From contig NZ_AP017295.1 of assembly GCF_001548375.1 (NCBI RefSeq), positions 1,894,501-1,958,500 on the forward strand: a stretch of DNA of 64,000 nucleotides, written 5' to 3'. Shown piece by piece: positions 46,513-58,509 of this stretch; positions within the stretch are counted from its first letter, which is position 1, and each line of letters starts with the position of its first letter. This DNA is from Nostoc sp. NIES-3756 (lineage in GTDB: Bacteria > Cyanobacteriota > Cyanobacteriia > Cyanobacteriales > Nostocaceae). The position numbers and the translations under genes are program-made. The notes beneath the pieces are model-generated. The model ran no database searches. It was not told where the DNA came from and saw only the letters and a list, made by a program, of their open reading frames with translations.

Positions 46513-49167
46513 ATGAAGAAATTATCTGGTAAGCATTGTGAAAAATTAGTAAATTTTATGATCCAAGCTTATTCGGATATAAGTGATTTGGAGCAAATAG
46601 TTAGATTTCAATTAGATGAATCTTTGGATGAAATAGCTAAAGGTCAAACAAATAGAGAAATTATTTTTAAATTGATTACTTGGGCAGAATCTAGAGGAAA
46701 TTTAAAAAAATTGTTAGAAGCAGTTTATCAAGACCGTCCTAATTTGCAAGACAACATTAAAGAACTGTTAGAAATTTATTTTAGAGAAAACAATAAGCCA
46801 TTTATTAGATATGAAATAAGTCCATATCATTCAGACGATGAAATATCAGAAACTCTTTCTAACTCCGAACATACAGATATTTTTGATAACAGTCCTTTCG
46901 ATTTAAAATCACAGAATATATGGACGTTTACAGCTAGACAGACAGAGTTTCAACATTTAGAAAGATTACTTATTAAAAGTACAGGTCAGCAAAGATGTAG
47001 CGTTGTAGGGATATCTGGTATAGGTGGTGTAGGTAAAACCGCACTTGCTTGTTATTTTGCAGAAAGAAATTATCAACAACATTTTCCTGATGGTGTTATT
47101 TGCTTACGAGTAGATGATAAAAGCTTAATGGATATTGCTCTGGAGTTTGCGAGTTACTATCCAATAAAAATTGACGATAGAGACAAAAACAGAGGCGCAT
47201 CCCATATTATGCAAAGGGTCTTTAAAAATAAAAAAGCATTATTAATCTTTGATAATGCTGAAGACTCAGAAATTAAAGCCCTATTTCCTAAGTTTTTTCA
47301 AGATAAATACTCGGTAATTGTGACAACAAGAGATCAACTTTTAATATCTTCTTTAAGTATCCCGTTTAAAGGTAGGTTTGAGCTTCGTCCATTTTCTCCT
47401 CCAGATTCTTGGAAGTTGCTTGAAAATCTTGTAGGAGAGCAACGTCTTCAAGATGAACAACAAGCCGTTGAAAGAATTATTGAACTTGTAGGTAATTTAC
47501 CATTAGCATTAAATATTATTGGTAATCTATTGATAATAGAGGATAGTATTACCGAATACGAAGCTTTTTTGCGTCAAGAAAAACAACGATTATTAGATGC
47601 GCAAGTTAATGAAAAAGAGATTAATGTGAGAGCTTCACTTGAGCTTAGTTTAAATTTGCTTAAGAAAAGAAATCAAGAAAGCACCATTAATTTTTTCGCT
47701 TGTTTAAGTGTTTGTCCTAAAGATGGATTTTCTCTTTATGCAGCTAAAGTAGTAAGTGGCTTACCTGAGGAAAATACTCTTACTCATTTAAGAAATTTAC
47801 GTCAGTTATCGCTAATTGAGGGTTCTAAAAATAAACAGACAAGATATAGCTTTCATCCTTTAATTCATGTTTTTGCTCAAGATTTATTAATTAAAACTCC
47901 TCAATTAGAACAACAAGCAAAAAAAAGACATGCACATTATTATCTTAATTTTACCAAACGGAACAACTTAAAAAATCAAAAAATTGAAAGCATTCTTAAA
48001 ACAGAATTAAATAATATTATTTTAGTTGCTAAATGGTTACAGGAAGAAGAAAATGCTGATTATGATTTTGCTTCTCACATGATTCGTTTTTTTCAAATTC
48101 ATAATTATTGGAAAGAAGCTGTTGAATTTATATCTATTTTTCTATCATTAGCACATCAATATTCACATAAAGAACATATCATAAAACTATGTACTCAAAA
48201 AGCAACATATTTATGGAAACTTGGTGAGCGATCAAAAGCTCGTGAAGTGATTGATTCTATTAAGAATATTTGTAACGAAATTAATCAAAATGATATTAAT
48301 TCCTATAAACAGAAATCAGCTTGGTTAAATACCAGAGCAGTAATATTACAAAAACAAGGATATTTAGATGAAGCAATTGAGAATTTGAAGTCTAGTATTG
48401 AAATCAAGAAAGAGTTATCAGATCAACTAGGTTTGTCAATCTCACTTAATACTTTAGCAGGACTCTATAGAAAAAAAAGTGATCTAGATAAAGCTTTGAG
48501 AGCATATCAAGATACTCTAGAAATTAAGAAGGAAATAATTGATGAAAAAGGAAAAATCATGACCTTGACTAGTATTAGTCATATATATATAGAAAAAAAA
48601 CAATTTGATAAAGCTATAGAAGTTCTTGAAGAGTGTGCTAATTTTGAAAGAAAAATCAAGAATTTATCTGGTCTCGCAATGGTACTTAACAATTTAGGAA
48701 TAATATATCGTAAACAGGAAAAATTTGATAAAGCTATAGAAGTTTTTGGAGAAAGTGCTAAACTAAAACAGCAATTGGGAGATGTAACGGGCTTATCAAA
48801 AACTTATCATCAATTAGGTATTACTTTACGGGAAAAGAAAGACTTAACAGCAGCTTTACGCTATTTTGAACTCAGTATTAAAGTGGATAAAGGTCAAAAA
48901 TTATCAATAGTTTATACTGAGATTGCTAAAACATTTTTAAAACAAGGAAAAATAACAGAGGCTGCTATTAAATTTCGTGAAAGTTTTGAAATTGAAGAAA
49001 AACTAAAATTCGTTTCTGGCTTAGAAACAGTTTTACCAGATTTAGTTGAAACACTTATTAAGTTGGGACAAAAACAAGAAGCTATTAATTATTGTAAACG
49101 TGCGCTTACTATAGATAGTCAAAATAGGGATTTTATACAAATACAAAAGCAACTCTTAAAAAGCTAA
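46513..49167 (+). CDS. EAD1-NB-ARC-TPR STAND protein
   Basis: The 884-residue protein has an N-terminal EAD1 (4-90, LSGKHCEKLVNFMIQAYSDI...LLEAVYQDRP), clearly homologous to that of the protease. An NB-ARC NTPase follows: Walker A GIGGVGKT (169-176), Walker B LLIFDN (D247), VTTRDQ (270-275) and GNLPLAL (327-333). A winged-helix region comes next, then about ten TPR units (about 540-875; e.g. SKTYHQLGITLREKKDLTAALRYFELS). The organisation is that of NLR-like sensors: TPRs sense, NB-ARC oligomerises, EAD1 recruits the effector. It ends about 210 bp before the fdxN junction. Confidence 0.88.
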   Translation: MKKLSGKHCEKLVNFMIQAYSDISDLEQIVRFQLDESLDEIAKGQTNREIIFKLITWAESRGNLKKLLEAVYQDRPNLQDNIKELLEIYFRENNKPFIRYEISPYHSDDEISETLSNSEHTDIFDNSPFDLKSQNIWTFTARQTEFQHLERLLIKSTGQQRCSVVGISGIGGVGKTALACYFAERNYQQHFPDGVICLRVDDKSLMDIALEFASYYPIKIDDRDKNRGASHIMQRVFKNKKALLIFDNAEDSEIKALFPKFFQDKYSVIVTTRDQLLISSLSIPFKGRFELRPFSPPDSWKLLENLVGEQRLQDEQQAVERIIELVGNLPLALNIIGNLLIIEDSITEYEAFLRQEKQRLLDAQVNEKEINVRASLELSLNLLKKRNQESTINFFACLSVCPKDGFSLYAAKVVSGLPEENTLTHLRNLRQLSLIEGSKNKQTRYSFHPLIHVFAQDLLIKTPQLEQQAKKRHAHYYLNFTKRNNLKNQKIESILKTELNNIILVAKWLQEEENADYDFASHMIRFFQIHNYWKEAVEFISIFLSLAHQYSHKEHIIKLCTQKATYLWKLGERSKAREVIDSIKNICNEINQNDINSYKQKSAWLNTRAVILQKQGYLDEAIENLKSSIEIKKELSDQLGLSISLNTLAGLYRKKSDLDKALRAYQDTLEIKKEIIDEKGKIMTLTSISHIYIEKKQFDKAIEVLEECANFERKIKNLSGLAMVLNNLGIIYRKQEKFDKAIEVFGESAKLKQQLGDVTGLSKTYHQLGITLREKKDLTAALRYFELSIKVDKGQKLSIVYTEIAKTFLKQGKITEAAIKFRESFEIEEKLKFVSGLETVLPDLVETLIKLGQKQEAINYCKRALTIDSQNRDFIQIQKQLLKS

Positions 49168-49378
49168 AATTTCCTCCAAAAGCAAAGCAAGCAGGCACTC
49201 AGTAAAGTGTATATTGCTGTGTTTGGTCAAGTTATACAACCTAAGCTAGTCGGTTATATCCGTCCTACCCTTAGCAATCAGCAAACAATTCCTGTAAGTA
49301 GACATTTGCATTGACGCAGATATTGACTAAACCTAGCAGAATGAGTATATTTATTTGTTTGATGGCAGATACTTCTAT
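49168..49378. other. Element end next to the fdxN junction
   Basis: No gene is seen in these 210 bp. The last bases (ATACTTCTAT at 49369-49378) repeat the sequence next to the other fdxN site at 27742-27751. Confidence 0.5.
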
Positions 49379-49383
49379 GAATA
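49379..49383 (-). other. fdxN-element recombination site, nifB side
   Basis: GAATA on the plus strand (TATTC on minus) sits inside the fdxN frame (TGT-TAT-TCA). The partner at 27749-27753 is on the plus strand, so the pair is inverted. Confidence 0.9.
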
Positions 49384-49674
49384 ACAATTAAACCAACGAT
49401 CCCAATAGTCTTGTTTTTTAGTCAATTTCGCTATAACTCGGTTATATTTCTCAAACCAGCCTTCCCAATAATCGCTAGGTACTTTAACGCAACCATTACA
49501 GGTAGGACAACCAGCTTGGCATTGTGGTACGGTGTATACTGTATCAGCGCAGTTTGTACAAAGTTTTTGGTCAATCCAGTGGCGACCGTCCTCTTCAATT
49601 TTAATAGCACCAGTGGGACATATGGGCTGACAAAGCTTGCAGGAAATACATTGGCTGGTAATTTGATAAGCCAT
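49379..49674 (-). CDS. fdxN: FdxN 5' part, split by a programmed DNA element
   Basis: The 98 codons before the site encode a bacterial-type ferredoxin with CISCKLCQPICPTG and CTNCADTVYTVPQCQAGCPTC, enough for two [4Fe-4S] clusters. In the present DNA the frame ends at TCA-TAG just past the site (to 49375), a 99-residue truncated form. The missing 18 codons are at 27752-27805. FdxN is co-transcribed with nifB and is linked to electron supply for FeMo-co synthesis. It follows nifB by 109 bp. Confidence 0.95.
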
Positions 49675-49783
49675 GACTATGCTCCTTGTTGTGAATTGGG
49701 GAGTGGTATCGGGGATTGGTAATCGGTAATTGGTAATTGGTAATTGTTTTTTCTATTACCTATTACCTATTACCCACTACCCA

Positions 49784-51220
49784 TTAGCCCTTATTCCATT
49801 GCTCGTAAAACTCTAAAGCAACCTTCTCAATCACGTCGTAAGCTTCAACAGCCTGTATTCCAGCTTGGAGCAGTTTTTCTTTGGGGGATTCGCCGATTTT
49901 GGAAATCAAAACTGCTTTGCAATCTGCGATAGTCTTCACAATATTGTCAAATGTGGCTGCTTCGCCGTATCCACCTTGACAATAATGGTCTACTTTGCGG
50001 TGACTGATAAAGCGTACCTCTGTTCCGTCTACTTCGTAAATTTGAAATTCTTTGGCATGACCAAAGTGTTGGTTAACTAAACCACCGCCTTTAGTTGCTA
50101 TGGCAACTAATATTTTTGGATTATTAGCTGTTTGTGTTTTCCCAGCTGTTACCTTTTCTCTGGCTGCTTGTAGTTCTTCTCTAAATTTCTCAATACCTTC
50201 GTGAACTTCTTGACGTTTGTCGAAGTCGTATTCGGGAGCCATTTCTAAGAATTTATCTTTGGTAAATTCTTGGCTGCGGTCTTCACCTAACAAGCCTACA
50301 GCATCAGCGCGGCACTGGCGACAATGGCGCATCATTTTCATGTTACCCGCACATTGGTCTTGCACTGATTTCAGTTCTTTTTGTGTGGGGCCACGTTGTC
50401 CAGTTAAGCCGAAGTGTGTACCGTGTTCTGGTGCAGAAATCAGAGGCATGATGTTGTGCAAGAATGCACCATTTTCCCGAATCACCTTGTTAACTTCTAC
50501 TAGGTGTTGGTCGTTGATGCCGGGAATCATCACGGAGTTAACTTTGCATAAGATATCAGCTTCTCTGAGAGCTTGCAAGCCTTCTAGTTGCTTCTCTAGT
50601 AGAATCTTTGCGCCTTCTACGCCTCTATAACGTCTACGGTTGTAGTGAACCCAAGAATAAATCTGTGCGCCGATTTCTGGGTCAACTGTATTGAGGGTAA
50701 TTGTAACGTGATCAATATTTAATTGTTTAATGCGATCGATATATTCGGGCAACATCAAACCGTTGGTCGATAAGCACAACTTGATATCTGGTGCTTTATC
50801 TGCAATCAATTCAAAGGTGCGGAAAGTCTTTTCCGGGTTCGCTAAAGGATCGCCAGGACCAGCAACTCCCAAAACTGTCATTTGGGGAATTTTGCCAGCA
50901 ATTACTAAAACTTTGTGTGCTGCTTCTTCTGGTGTGAGTAATTCACTTACTACCCCAGGACGGCTTTCGTTAGCGCAGTCATATTTACGGTTGCAGTAGT
51001 TGCATTGGATGTTGCAAGCTGGTGCAACGGCAACGTGCATTCTCGCGTAATGGTGGTGAGCTTCTTCGCTGTAGCAGGGATGTTTAGCAATGCGTTCTTT
51101 GAGCCTTTCGTCTACTTCCACGGTGGTGCTGCTGTCGCATCCGCAACCACCCGATTTTGCTAAGGTAGGTGTTGATTCAGTAGCCAAGGAGTCGGAGAGT
51201 CCTGTAACTGGTGGTGTCAT
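49784..51220 (-). CDS. nifB: NifB, FeMo-co precursor synthase
   Basis: From the ATG at 51220 there are 478 residues; the frame extends four codons to a TTG. The radical SAM motif is CNIQCNYC (C69, C73, C76). CTRG-like neighbours, an [10 protein letters not shown] segment and GIND are present. A C-terminal NifX-like domain ([30 protein letters not shown]) is fused, as usual in cyanobacteria. NifB makes NifB-co, the 8Fe-9S-C core of FeMo-co. It is the promoter-proximal gene of nifB-fdxN-nifS-nifU, cut after fdxN by the element. Confidence 0.96.
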   Translation of the reverse strand: MTPPVTGLSDSLATESTPTLAKSGGCGCDSSTTVEVDERLKERIAKHPCYSEEAHHHYARMHVAVAPACNIQCNYCNRKYDCANESRPGVVSELLTPEEAAHKVLVIAGKIPQMTVLGVAGPGDPLANPEKTFRTFELIADKAPDIKLCLSTNGLMLPEYIDRIKQLNIDHVTITLNTVDPEIGAQIYSWVHYNRRRYRGVEGAKILLEKQLEGLQALREADILCKVNSVMIPGINDQHLVEVNKVIRENGAFLHNIMPLISAPEHGTHFGLTGQRGPTQKELKSVQDQCAGNMKMMRHCRQCRADAVGLLGEDRSQEFTKDKFLEMAPEYDFDKRQEVHEGIEKFREELQAAREKVTAGKTQTANNPKILVAIATKGGGLVNQHFGHAKEFQIYEVDGTEVRFISHRKVDHYCQGGYGEAATFDNIVKTIADCKAVLISKIGESPKEKLLQAGIQAVEAYDVIEKVALEFYEQWNKG

Positions 51221-52640
51221 TGAATTTCGCAAATGTCGGTGGACTAGCTGCCACTGTGGGAGATGCCGTTGCTATGATTTTTGCCCTAAGAATTGAAGTC
51301 GCGGCTGCCACATTGCCTTTAGCGGCTTCGCCCAGTAGGGCAGGCTATGAAGTCCTGGGCTTTTGGCTGGTGTGTCAACTTGGTAGAATTATGTGTGCAG
51401 CCGAGCCAGTGCGTTAGGTGGGCAATGCCCGACTTGGAGCAACTGGCGTGAGACTTCCATTCACGAAGGCATAGTGCTATCTCATCCCTCCACTCACTTT
51501 TGGCTTTCGTTTTGTGTAGAAGCGTTAAGTGATTGGCGATATAAGATTTATAGCAGTTGGTTTTGACTATTAAATTTTGTATCGCTGGAATAGAATTTAT
51601 TGGATTTATTACAGATGTACTCAAAATTCAAAATGATGATTTTGAGAATGTTTTAAGAATTTTAAATTTTTTTTCTAGGTAGGGGTTCTAGTATTTTCTA
51701 GTTGGGGTACGAGTATTTATGGAATGGGGTTCAGGATCTAATTGTACTCATCTATAACCCAATCACAGCAAGACTTTGAAGGCTGTTTGAGCTAATTGTT
51801 AACTATACAATTTTGTACTCAAGCCCTTTTAAAATATCGCTAAAAGCCAATATCTATAAGGGTTTTTGGTGGGAAAAACTGGAGTAGATTACGTTGTACT
51901 ACTCCAGATACGTGCGAAATTCAATTCTGTATCCAACATATCATTTTTTTTCAAGGAAAAATGTAATTTATATTTTTTTTATATTTTGTTTGAAATGATA
52001 TTCAATTAAACCTGTAAGCCTTAGCTAATAAGCTATATAAGCTCTTGTGAACAAGATAATTAATGCAGATCATTTTCAATAATTTTAATATTTCTTTCGT
52101 TTTCAATCTAGGTTTAAATACTCCTATTATTTAATGAGCTAGTTATGTAAATATGCTCTATGACTATGATGAACAGTTATTATTTGATAATTTGTTTCTA
52201 GTTATACGGTCAACATTAATTATGATTTTAATTCTGAGAACTAAAGGAGTAAAGTCCATACATATATAGTTTGATAGTTACAAAAGGGTAGATAAAATTT
52301 GCTATATAGACTGCTTTTGGTTATAAGCGATCGCTAGGTAAGTTATGTCTCAAGGTAGATTTTTTAAGTAGTCTTACCATTAGTGTTCAGAACAGATGGT
52401 ATAAATGCGGCAAAAAATCCAGTTTTCATATCTGGGTAATTTTTTCAGCCAAATTTAGCTGGAAATTTGTCACTTTTTCGTCATATTTTTTTATAAAAAT
52501 CTAAATAAGCGACTAGTTAAATACGTATTTTTTCTTTCAGCTATAAGTAGCCATGTAGTGTTATTTATTGCCAATTTGTCATGCCCAAATAACGTGGCTG
52601 ACTCTTATAACTCAGTGTCAACAACTAGCGAGGAAGCAAT
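51221..52640. promoter_or_regulatory. nifB upstream region, no gene seen
   Basis: About 1.4 kb separate nifB (minus) from the permease gene (plus). Frames at 51211-51624 have no protein-like features, and the rest is AT-rich with many stops. It must hold the nifB promoter, which in heterocystous cyanobacteria is a main promoter of the nif cluster. I cannot identify sites with confidence. Confidence 0.5.
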
Positions 52641-53996
52641 GTGAGTGGACATACAGACTACAACTTACTAGAGCAAGTACAGAGTAATGGTAAAGCAGCA
52701 CCCAAGCCATTGCTAACTTTATCAGATGCAGTTGCTCTCATTGTTGGGATTGTCATTGGTGCAGGCATTTTTGAAACACCTGCACTAGTAGCTAGCCAAG
52801 CTGGAAGTGATGTTGCGGTAATGTTATTGTGGTTAGCTGGTGGCTTAGTATCTATCATTGGTGCATTGTGCTATGCCGAGTTAGCCACAACTTATCCGAA
52901 TGTGGGTGGAGCTTATTATTATTTAAAACGGGCATTTGGACAAAAAATTGCCTTTTTATTTGCTTGGGCAAGACTGACAGTGGTGCAAACTGGTTCTATT
53001 GCTCTGTTAGCATTTGTCTTTGGTGACTATGCGTCTGAAATTTTGCGGCTAGGGACATTTTCATCTTCCATCTATGCCGCAGTAGTAATTAGTCTACTAA
53101 CAGTCTTAAATATCGTTGGTTTACAACAGGGAAAGCAAACACAAAACTTACTCACGGCTGCTAAAGTATTGGGTTTGTTGCTAGTAGTAATTTTCGGGCT
53201 AATGGCTAGTGGTAATTCATCAGTAACAGTAGAATCAACTTCCTCGGGAAATTGGGGACTAGCAATGGTGTTTGTCTTGCTATCCTATGGTGGCTGGAAC
53301 GAAGCGGCGTATATTTCCGCAGAAATACAAGATAGACAACGGAATATAGTGCGATCGCTAGTTTGGGGTATTGGCATTATCACCGCAATTTACCTACTGA
53401 TCAATCTAGCTTACCTACGCGGCTTAGGACTTGCGAACATGGCGCAATCTTCAGCAGTAGCCGCAGATTTACTGCGTACTATTTGGGGTACACCAGGAGC
53501 TTTATTTATCAGCTTCTTAATTGCCATTTGTACTCTAGGAGCTACCAACGCCACCATTTTTACTGGCGCACGTACTAATTACGCTTTAGGTCAAGATATT
53601 GCCCTATTTAACTTTATGGGACGCTGGCAACAAGCACCCAGTACACCGACAACTGCCTTAATTGTACAAGCAGCGATCGCTCTTGCCTTAGTTCTATTAG
53701 GCACATTCACCCGCAAGGGTTTTGAAACGATGGTGGATTACACCGCCCCTGTATTCTGGTTCTTTTTCCTACTTTCAGGCATTTCACTACTGGTATTACG
53801 TCAGCGAGAACCACACATACTGCGTCCCTTTTGTGTGCCATTTTATCCTATTACACCATTACTATTTTGTGCCGTTTGCGGCTACTTGCTGTACTCCAGC
53901 ATAGTTTATACCAATGTGGGCGCAGTCGTTGGCGTTTTAGTAGTAGCCGCAGGTATCCCCATATTGTTTTGGAATCGATACCGCAGTAGGGGTTAA
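52641..53996 (+). CDS. APC-family amino acid permease
   Basis: The 451-residue protein starts with GTG behind GAGGAAG. About twelve membrane segments are present, with the APC signatures ALIVGIVIGAGIFETPALVA (33-52), GALCYAELATTYPNVGGAYYYLKRAFG (about 73-99) and a SYGGWNEAAYISAEIQDRQRNIVRSL loop. It is a secondary transporter of amino acids or polyamines. The substrate is not evident. Confidence 0.88.
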   Translation: MSGHTDYNLLEQVQSNGKAAPKPLLTLSDAVALIVGIVIGAGIFETPALVASQAGSDVAVMLLWLAGGLVSIIGALCYAELATTYPNVGGAYYYLKRAFGQKIAFLFAWARLTVVQTGSIALLAFVFGDYASEILRLGTFSSSIYAAVVISLLTVLNIVGLQQGKQTQNLLTAAKVLGLLLVVIFGLMASGNSSVTVESTSSGNWGLAMVFVLLSYGGWNEAAYISAEIQDRQRNIVRSLVWGIGIITAIYLLINLAYLRGLGLANMAQSSAVAADLLRTIWGTPGALFISFLIAICTLGATNATIFTGARTNYALGQDIALFNFMGRWQQAPSTPTTALIVQAAIALALVLLGTFTRKGFETMVDYTAPVFWFFFLLSGISLLVLRQREPHILRPFCVPFYPITPLLFCAVCGYLLYSSIVYTNVGAVVGVLVVAAGIPILFWNRYRSRG

Positions 53997-54080
53997 CTGT
54001 TGACTAAGTTTTAAGTCAAAACCTCTTCCTCATCCCCCTTCCCTACCTTTTTCTCATAAAAACTCACAAGGAGAACAATT

Positions 54081-54740
54081 ATGCAGTTGCAAAAAATCTT
54101 ATTATCTGTAGTTACAGGTGTTAGTGTTGTTAGCTTGGGGTTAGCTGGCTGTACACCGCAACAAAATAATGTAGAAGAACAGACACAAGCTAATGCACCG
54201 ACTTTAACAGGCCAAACTGAAACTCAAGCACAAGCGCCTACAACCCAACTACAAGAACGTCCTGGGGATGTTCCCTATGTACCCACACCGCAGTCTGTGG
54301 TAGATGCGATGTTAAAAGTAGCCAATGTGGGTAAAAATGATATTATTTACGACTTAGGCAGTGGTGATGGACGTATTGTCAACACAGCAGCCCAAAGATT
54401 TGGAACACAGGGCGTTGGTATAGATATTAGTCCAGAACGGATTCAAGAAGCTAATGCAAATGCTCAAAAAGCAGGAGTGAGCGATCGCGTAAAATTTGTT
54501 CAGCAAGACTTATTCAAAACCGATTTTAGCGACGCTACAGTAGTTACTCTCTATCTTTTGCCAGATATCAATCTGAGATTGCGTCCCATATTATTTAAGC
54601 AGCTTAAACCTGGTACTCGCATTGTCTCCCACGCTTTTGATATGGGTGACTGGAAACCAGAAAAGACACTGCAAGTAGACGGTAGAACTGTTTACTATTG
54701 GGTTATTCCTGAACAAGTACCAGATAATTTACGCCAATAG
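54081..54740 (+). CDS. Lipoprotein with SAM-dependent methyltransferase domain
   Basis: The 219-residue protein begins with a lipoprotein signal (MQLQKILLSVVTGVSVVSLGLAGC) and a Gln/Thr-rich linker. A class I methyltransferase fold follows: VPYVPTPQSVVDAMLKVANV, motif I IIYDLGSGDGRIVN (about 93-106), VGIDISPERI and VVTLYLLPDINLRLRPIL. A secreted SAM-dependent methyltransferase is unusual, because SAM is cytosolic. A palindrome follows the gene. Confidence 0.75.
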   Translation: MQLQKILLSVVTGVSVVSLGLAGCTPQQNNVEEQTQANAPTLTGQTETQAQAPTTQLQERPGDVPYVPTPQSVVDAMLKVANVGKNDIIYDLGSGDGRIVNTAAQRFGTQGVGIDISPERIQEANANAQKAGVSDRVKFVQQDLFKTDFSDATVVTLYLLPDINLRLRPILFKQLKPGTRIVSHAFDMGDWKPEKTLQVDGRTVYYWVIPEQVPDNLRQ

Positions 54741-54750
54741 AGATAGAGAA

Positions 54751-54785
54751 GGGATTGGGGAAAATCAGCTTTAATCCCCAATCCC
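54751..54785 (+). terminator. Hairpin after the methyltransferase gene
   Basis: GGGATTGGGG pairs perfectly with CCCCAATCCC around a 15-nt loop, 10 bp after the stop. There is no strong T run, so it could be a terminator or a 3' stabiliser. Confidence 0.5.
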
Positions 54786-55002
54786 TACTTTCCCAGACCA
54801 TATAATACAAATAGATGTATTCTAATCCATCAATAATGTCAGCGTTTAAATAGAATAGTTCATCTAAACATGTTACCACCGCAGATTTTTACCAGTTAAT
54901 GTTTTAGGCGGTGGGATTAACATTTCTATTGTTTTGGAGAATTTTTGGTAATCCTGAAAGTTAGATTAGAGTTTTTTACTATTGAACCGAGATTAGTAGT
55001 GA

Positions 55003-56421
<1,419 letters not shown>

Positions 56422-56467
56422 CGTGTTACCCTATTCGCCTAGAAACACACATTAACGCATAAGTTAA

Positions 56468-57241
56468 TTATTTAGGAAACTGGCGATCGCGTACTTCCGC
56501 AGAATAATCTTGCACGGCTTGGGTAATTGTTGCACGTAAATTAGTGTAGACTTTGGCAAATGGTGGTTGCCTCTCGGATAAACCAAGCACATCAGAAGTA
56601 ACTAAAACCTGACCATCGCAATGAGAACCCGCACCAATACCAATAGTGGGAATGCTGATTTTTTGGGTAATCTGCATTGCTAAATCTGCGGGAATATGCT
56701 CTAATACCAGAGAAAATACACCAGCTTGTTCTAAGGCGATCGCTTCATTAAAAATCCTCTCGGCTGTTTCTTGAGTCTTACCCTGTTTTCGCAACCCTAA
56801 CTGATGAATTGATTGGGGAGTCAAACCCACATGACCCATCACTGGTATTCCTGCTTGCACTAACCGCGTCACAGTCTCCACCATTGCCGGATAGCCACCT
56901 TCCAATTTTACAGCCTGAGCGCCAGTTTCCTTTAATACTCTCCCCGCCGATTGGATGGCTTGTTGAATACTTTCTTGATAAGTCAAAAATGGTAAATCCA
57001 CAACCACTAAAGCCCGTTGTACACCACGACAAACAGCTTTAGCGTGGTGTAACATTTCTTCTAATGTAATTGGCAGCGTTGTTTTGTACCCCAACATCAC
57101 CGCCATCGAGTCACCCACCAGGATTAAGTCTACACCAGCAGCATCGAGAATTTGGGCGATCGCATAATCCCAAGCCGTCAACGCCACAATTGCGCGTCCT
57201 TGTTGTTTCCATTGAATTAATTGCTGGGTAGTGACTGGCAT
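56468..57241 (-). CDS. panB: Ketopantoate hydroxymethyltransferase
   Basis: A 257-residue TIM-barrel enzyme: [41 protein letters not shown] (the DxxxA and VGDSxxMxxxG motifs), [32 protein letters not shown], [13 protein letters not shown]. PanB makes ketopantoate for coenzyme A synthesis. A purine-rich AGGGAGATG tandem repeat lies just upstream at 57268-57317. Confidence 0.95.
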   Translation of the reverse strand: MPVTTQQLIQWKQQGRAIVALTAWDYAIAQILDAAGVDLILVGDSMAVMLGYKTTLPITLEEMLHHAKAVCRGVQRALVVVDLPFLTYQESIQQAIQSAGRVLKETGAQAVKLEGGYPAMVETVTRLVQAGIPVMGHVGLTPQSIHQLGLRKQGKTQETAERIFNEAIALEQAGVFSLVLEHIPADLAMQITQKISIPTIGIGAGSHCDGQVLVTSDVLGLSERQPPFAKVYTNLRATITQAVQDYSAEVRDRQFPK

Positions 57242-57265
57242 TTTTCTTAAAGGAGTAGGGAGTAG

Positions 57266-57320
57266 CAGAGATGAGGGAGATAAGGAAGATGAGGGAGATG
57301 AGGGAGATGAGGGAGAGTAA
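57266..57320. repeat. AGATGAGGG tandem repeat
   Basis: Four to five units of GATGAGGGA repeat in tandem between panB and the propeller gene. It is a simple repeat likely to vary in length between strains. Confidence 0.75.
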
Positions 57321-57384
57321 GTAACATAAAAATTCTTCCCTTACTCCCCCCACTTCCCCTACTCCCCCATCTCTTCCTACTCTC

Positions 57385-58509
57385 CTATTTAACAGCACGA
57401 CTGAAAGCTAAATGAGCTTGAGCTTTATCCATTTTAGGCATCAACCAAGCCAACCCTTCACTAGTACCAATCCATAATTTACTAGCAACGTCAGGTACAA
57501 GAGATAAAACTCGACTAGAAGGTAGTCCCGCGACCTCATCTAATACCGCGCCTGTATTTGGATTTAATCGTAACAAACCATTGTTAGTACCCACCCAAAC
57601 ACTACCATCTTTAGCAAAGCGTACTGCTGTGACATTTTTACCTCGTAAACGCGCCACAGACCGTAAAACTATACCAGTTTTTGGATTAATCACGAGCAAA
57701 TTATTAGGCATTCCCGCCCAAATTAAACCTTCTGGACTGATGGCTAAAGCTTGTACTGTTGTACCGGGTAAATCGTTAATTCGCTTCATCACTAAAGCAT
57801 TAGCAGTATTGATGCGTACCACCCCATCCAAAGTCCCTACCCAAAGTTGACCATCAGCATCCAACGTCAAGGTATTAGCACTGACACCGGGTAAATTTTT
57901 AACTGTGGTCATAATTAAACCTTGGTCAGGACTAACTAGGGCTAAACCATTGTCGGTTCCTACCCATAAATAACCCCGCTTATCAGTTAACAGCGATAAT
58001 ACTCGTTTGGAAGGCAAAAATAAATTCTGCGCTGTAATTTCATTAGTGCGGGGTTCGATGCGCATTAATCCTTCATAAGTTCCTACCCACAAGCGTCCAA
58101 CTTTATCTTGTGCCAAAGCACCAATAGCCACATTGGGTAAACTCACACGCGCTAAAATCTTACCTGTTTTCGGGTCTATCCGTGATAGACCTCGCCAAGA
58201 ACCCACCCAGAGATTACCAGCAAAATCTCCTAGTAAGTTACTCACCCGATAATCAGTTTCTACTGTACGTTCTTGCATGTCCCGTTCATCGGGTAGGGGG
58301 TCTAACCGTGATGGTGGTGCAGATGCAGGATAGGCAGGCTTGAGTTCTGATGGTTTAATATCAGGGGTTTTTTGTGTTGGTGCATTAGTGTCAGCTTCTT
58401 GTGCAGTTGCAAGATTAGCTATACCCAGAACACTCATGCTTGGTAAACTGATTAACCCCAGCAATGTAGAAGTAATAAATAAATTAGTACGCTTGCGAAA
58501 TAACACCAC
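57385..58509 (-). CDS. Periplasmic-type beta-propeller protein
   Basis: The likely start is GTG at 58509, with GAGGGG 9 bases upstream; the frame opens 9 codons earlier. A signal peptide (FITSTLLGLISLPSMSVLGIANLATA) precedes a Pro-rich linker. Seven or so repeats of the two-component-regulator-propeller type follow (GDFAGNLWVGSWRGLSRIDPKTG, DKVGRLWVGTYEGLMRIEPRT, DADGQLWVGTLDGVVRIN). It is an all-beta propeller, likely exported, of unknown ligand. Confidence 0.8.
   Translation of the reverse strand: MVLFRKRTNLFITSTLLGLISLPSMSVLGIANLATAQEADTNAPTQKTPDIKPSELKPAYPASAPPSRLDPLPDERDMQERTVETDYRVSNLLGDFAGNLWVGSWRGLSRIDPKTGKILARVSLPNVAIGALAQDKVGRLWVGTYEGLMRIEPRTNEITAQNLFLPSKRVLSLLTDKRGYLWVGTDNGLALVSPDQGLIMTTVKNLPGVSANTLTLDADGQLWVGTLDGVVRINTANALVMKRINDLPGTTVQALAISPEGLIWAGMPNNLLVINPKTGIVLRSVARLRGKNVTAVRFAKDGSVWVGTNNGLLRLNPNTGAVLDEVAGLPSSRVLSLVPDVASKLWIGTSEGLAWLMPKMDKAQAHLAFSRAVK

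Noticed and set aside
51211..51624. Possible small genes upstream of nifB
   Set aside because: Two overlapping opposite-strand frames, no ribosome site, odd composition; more likely non-coding.
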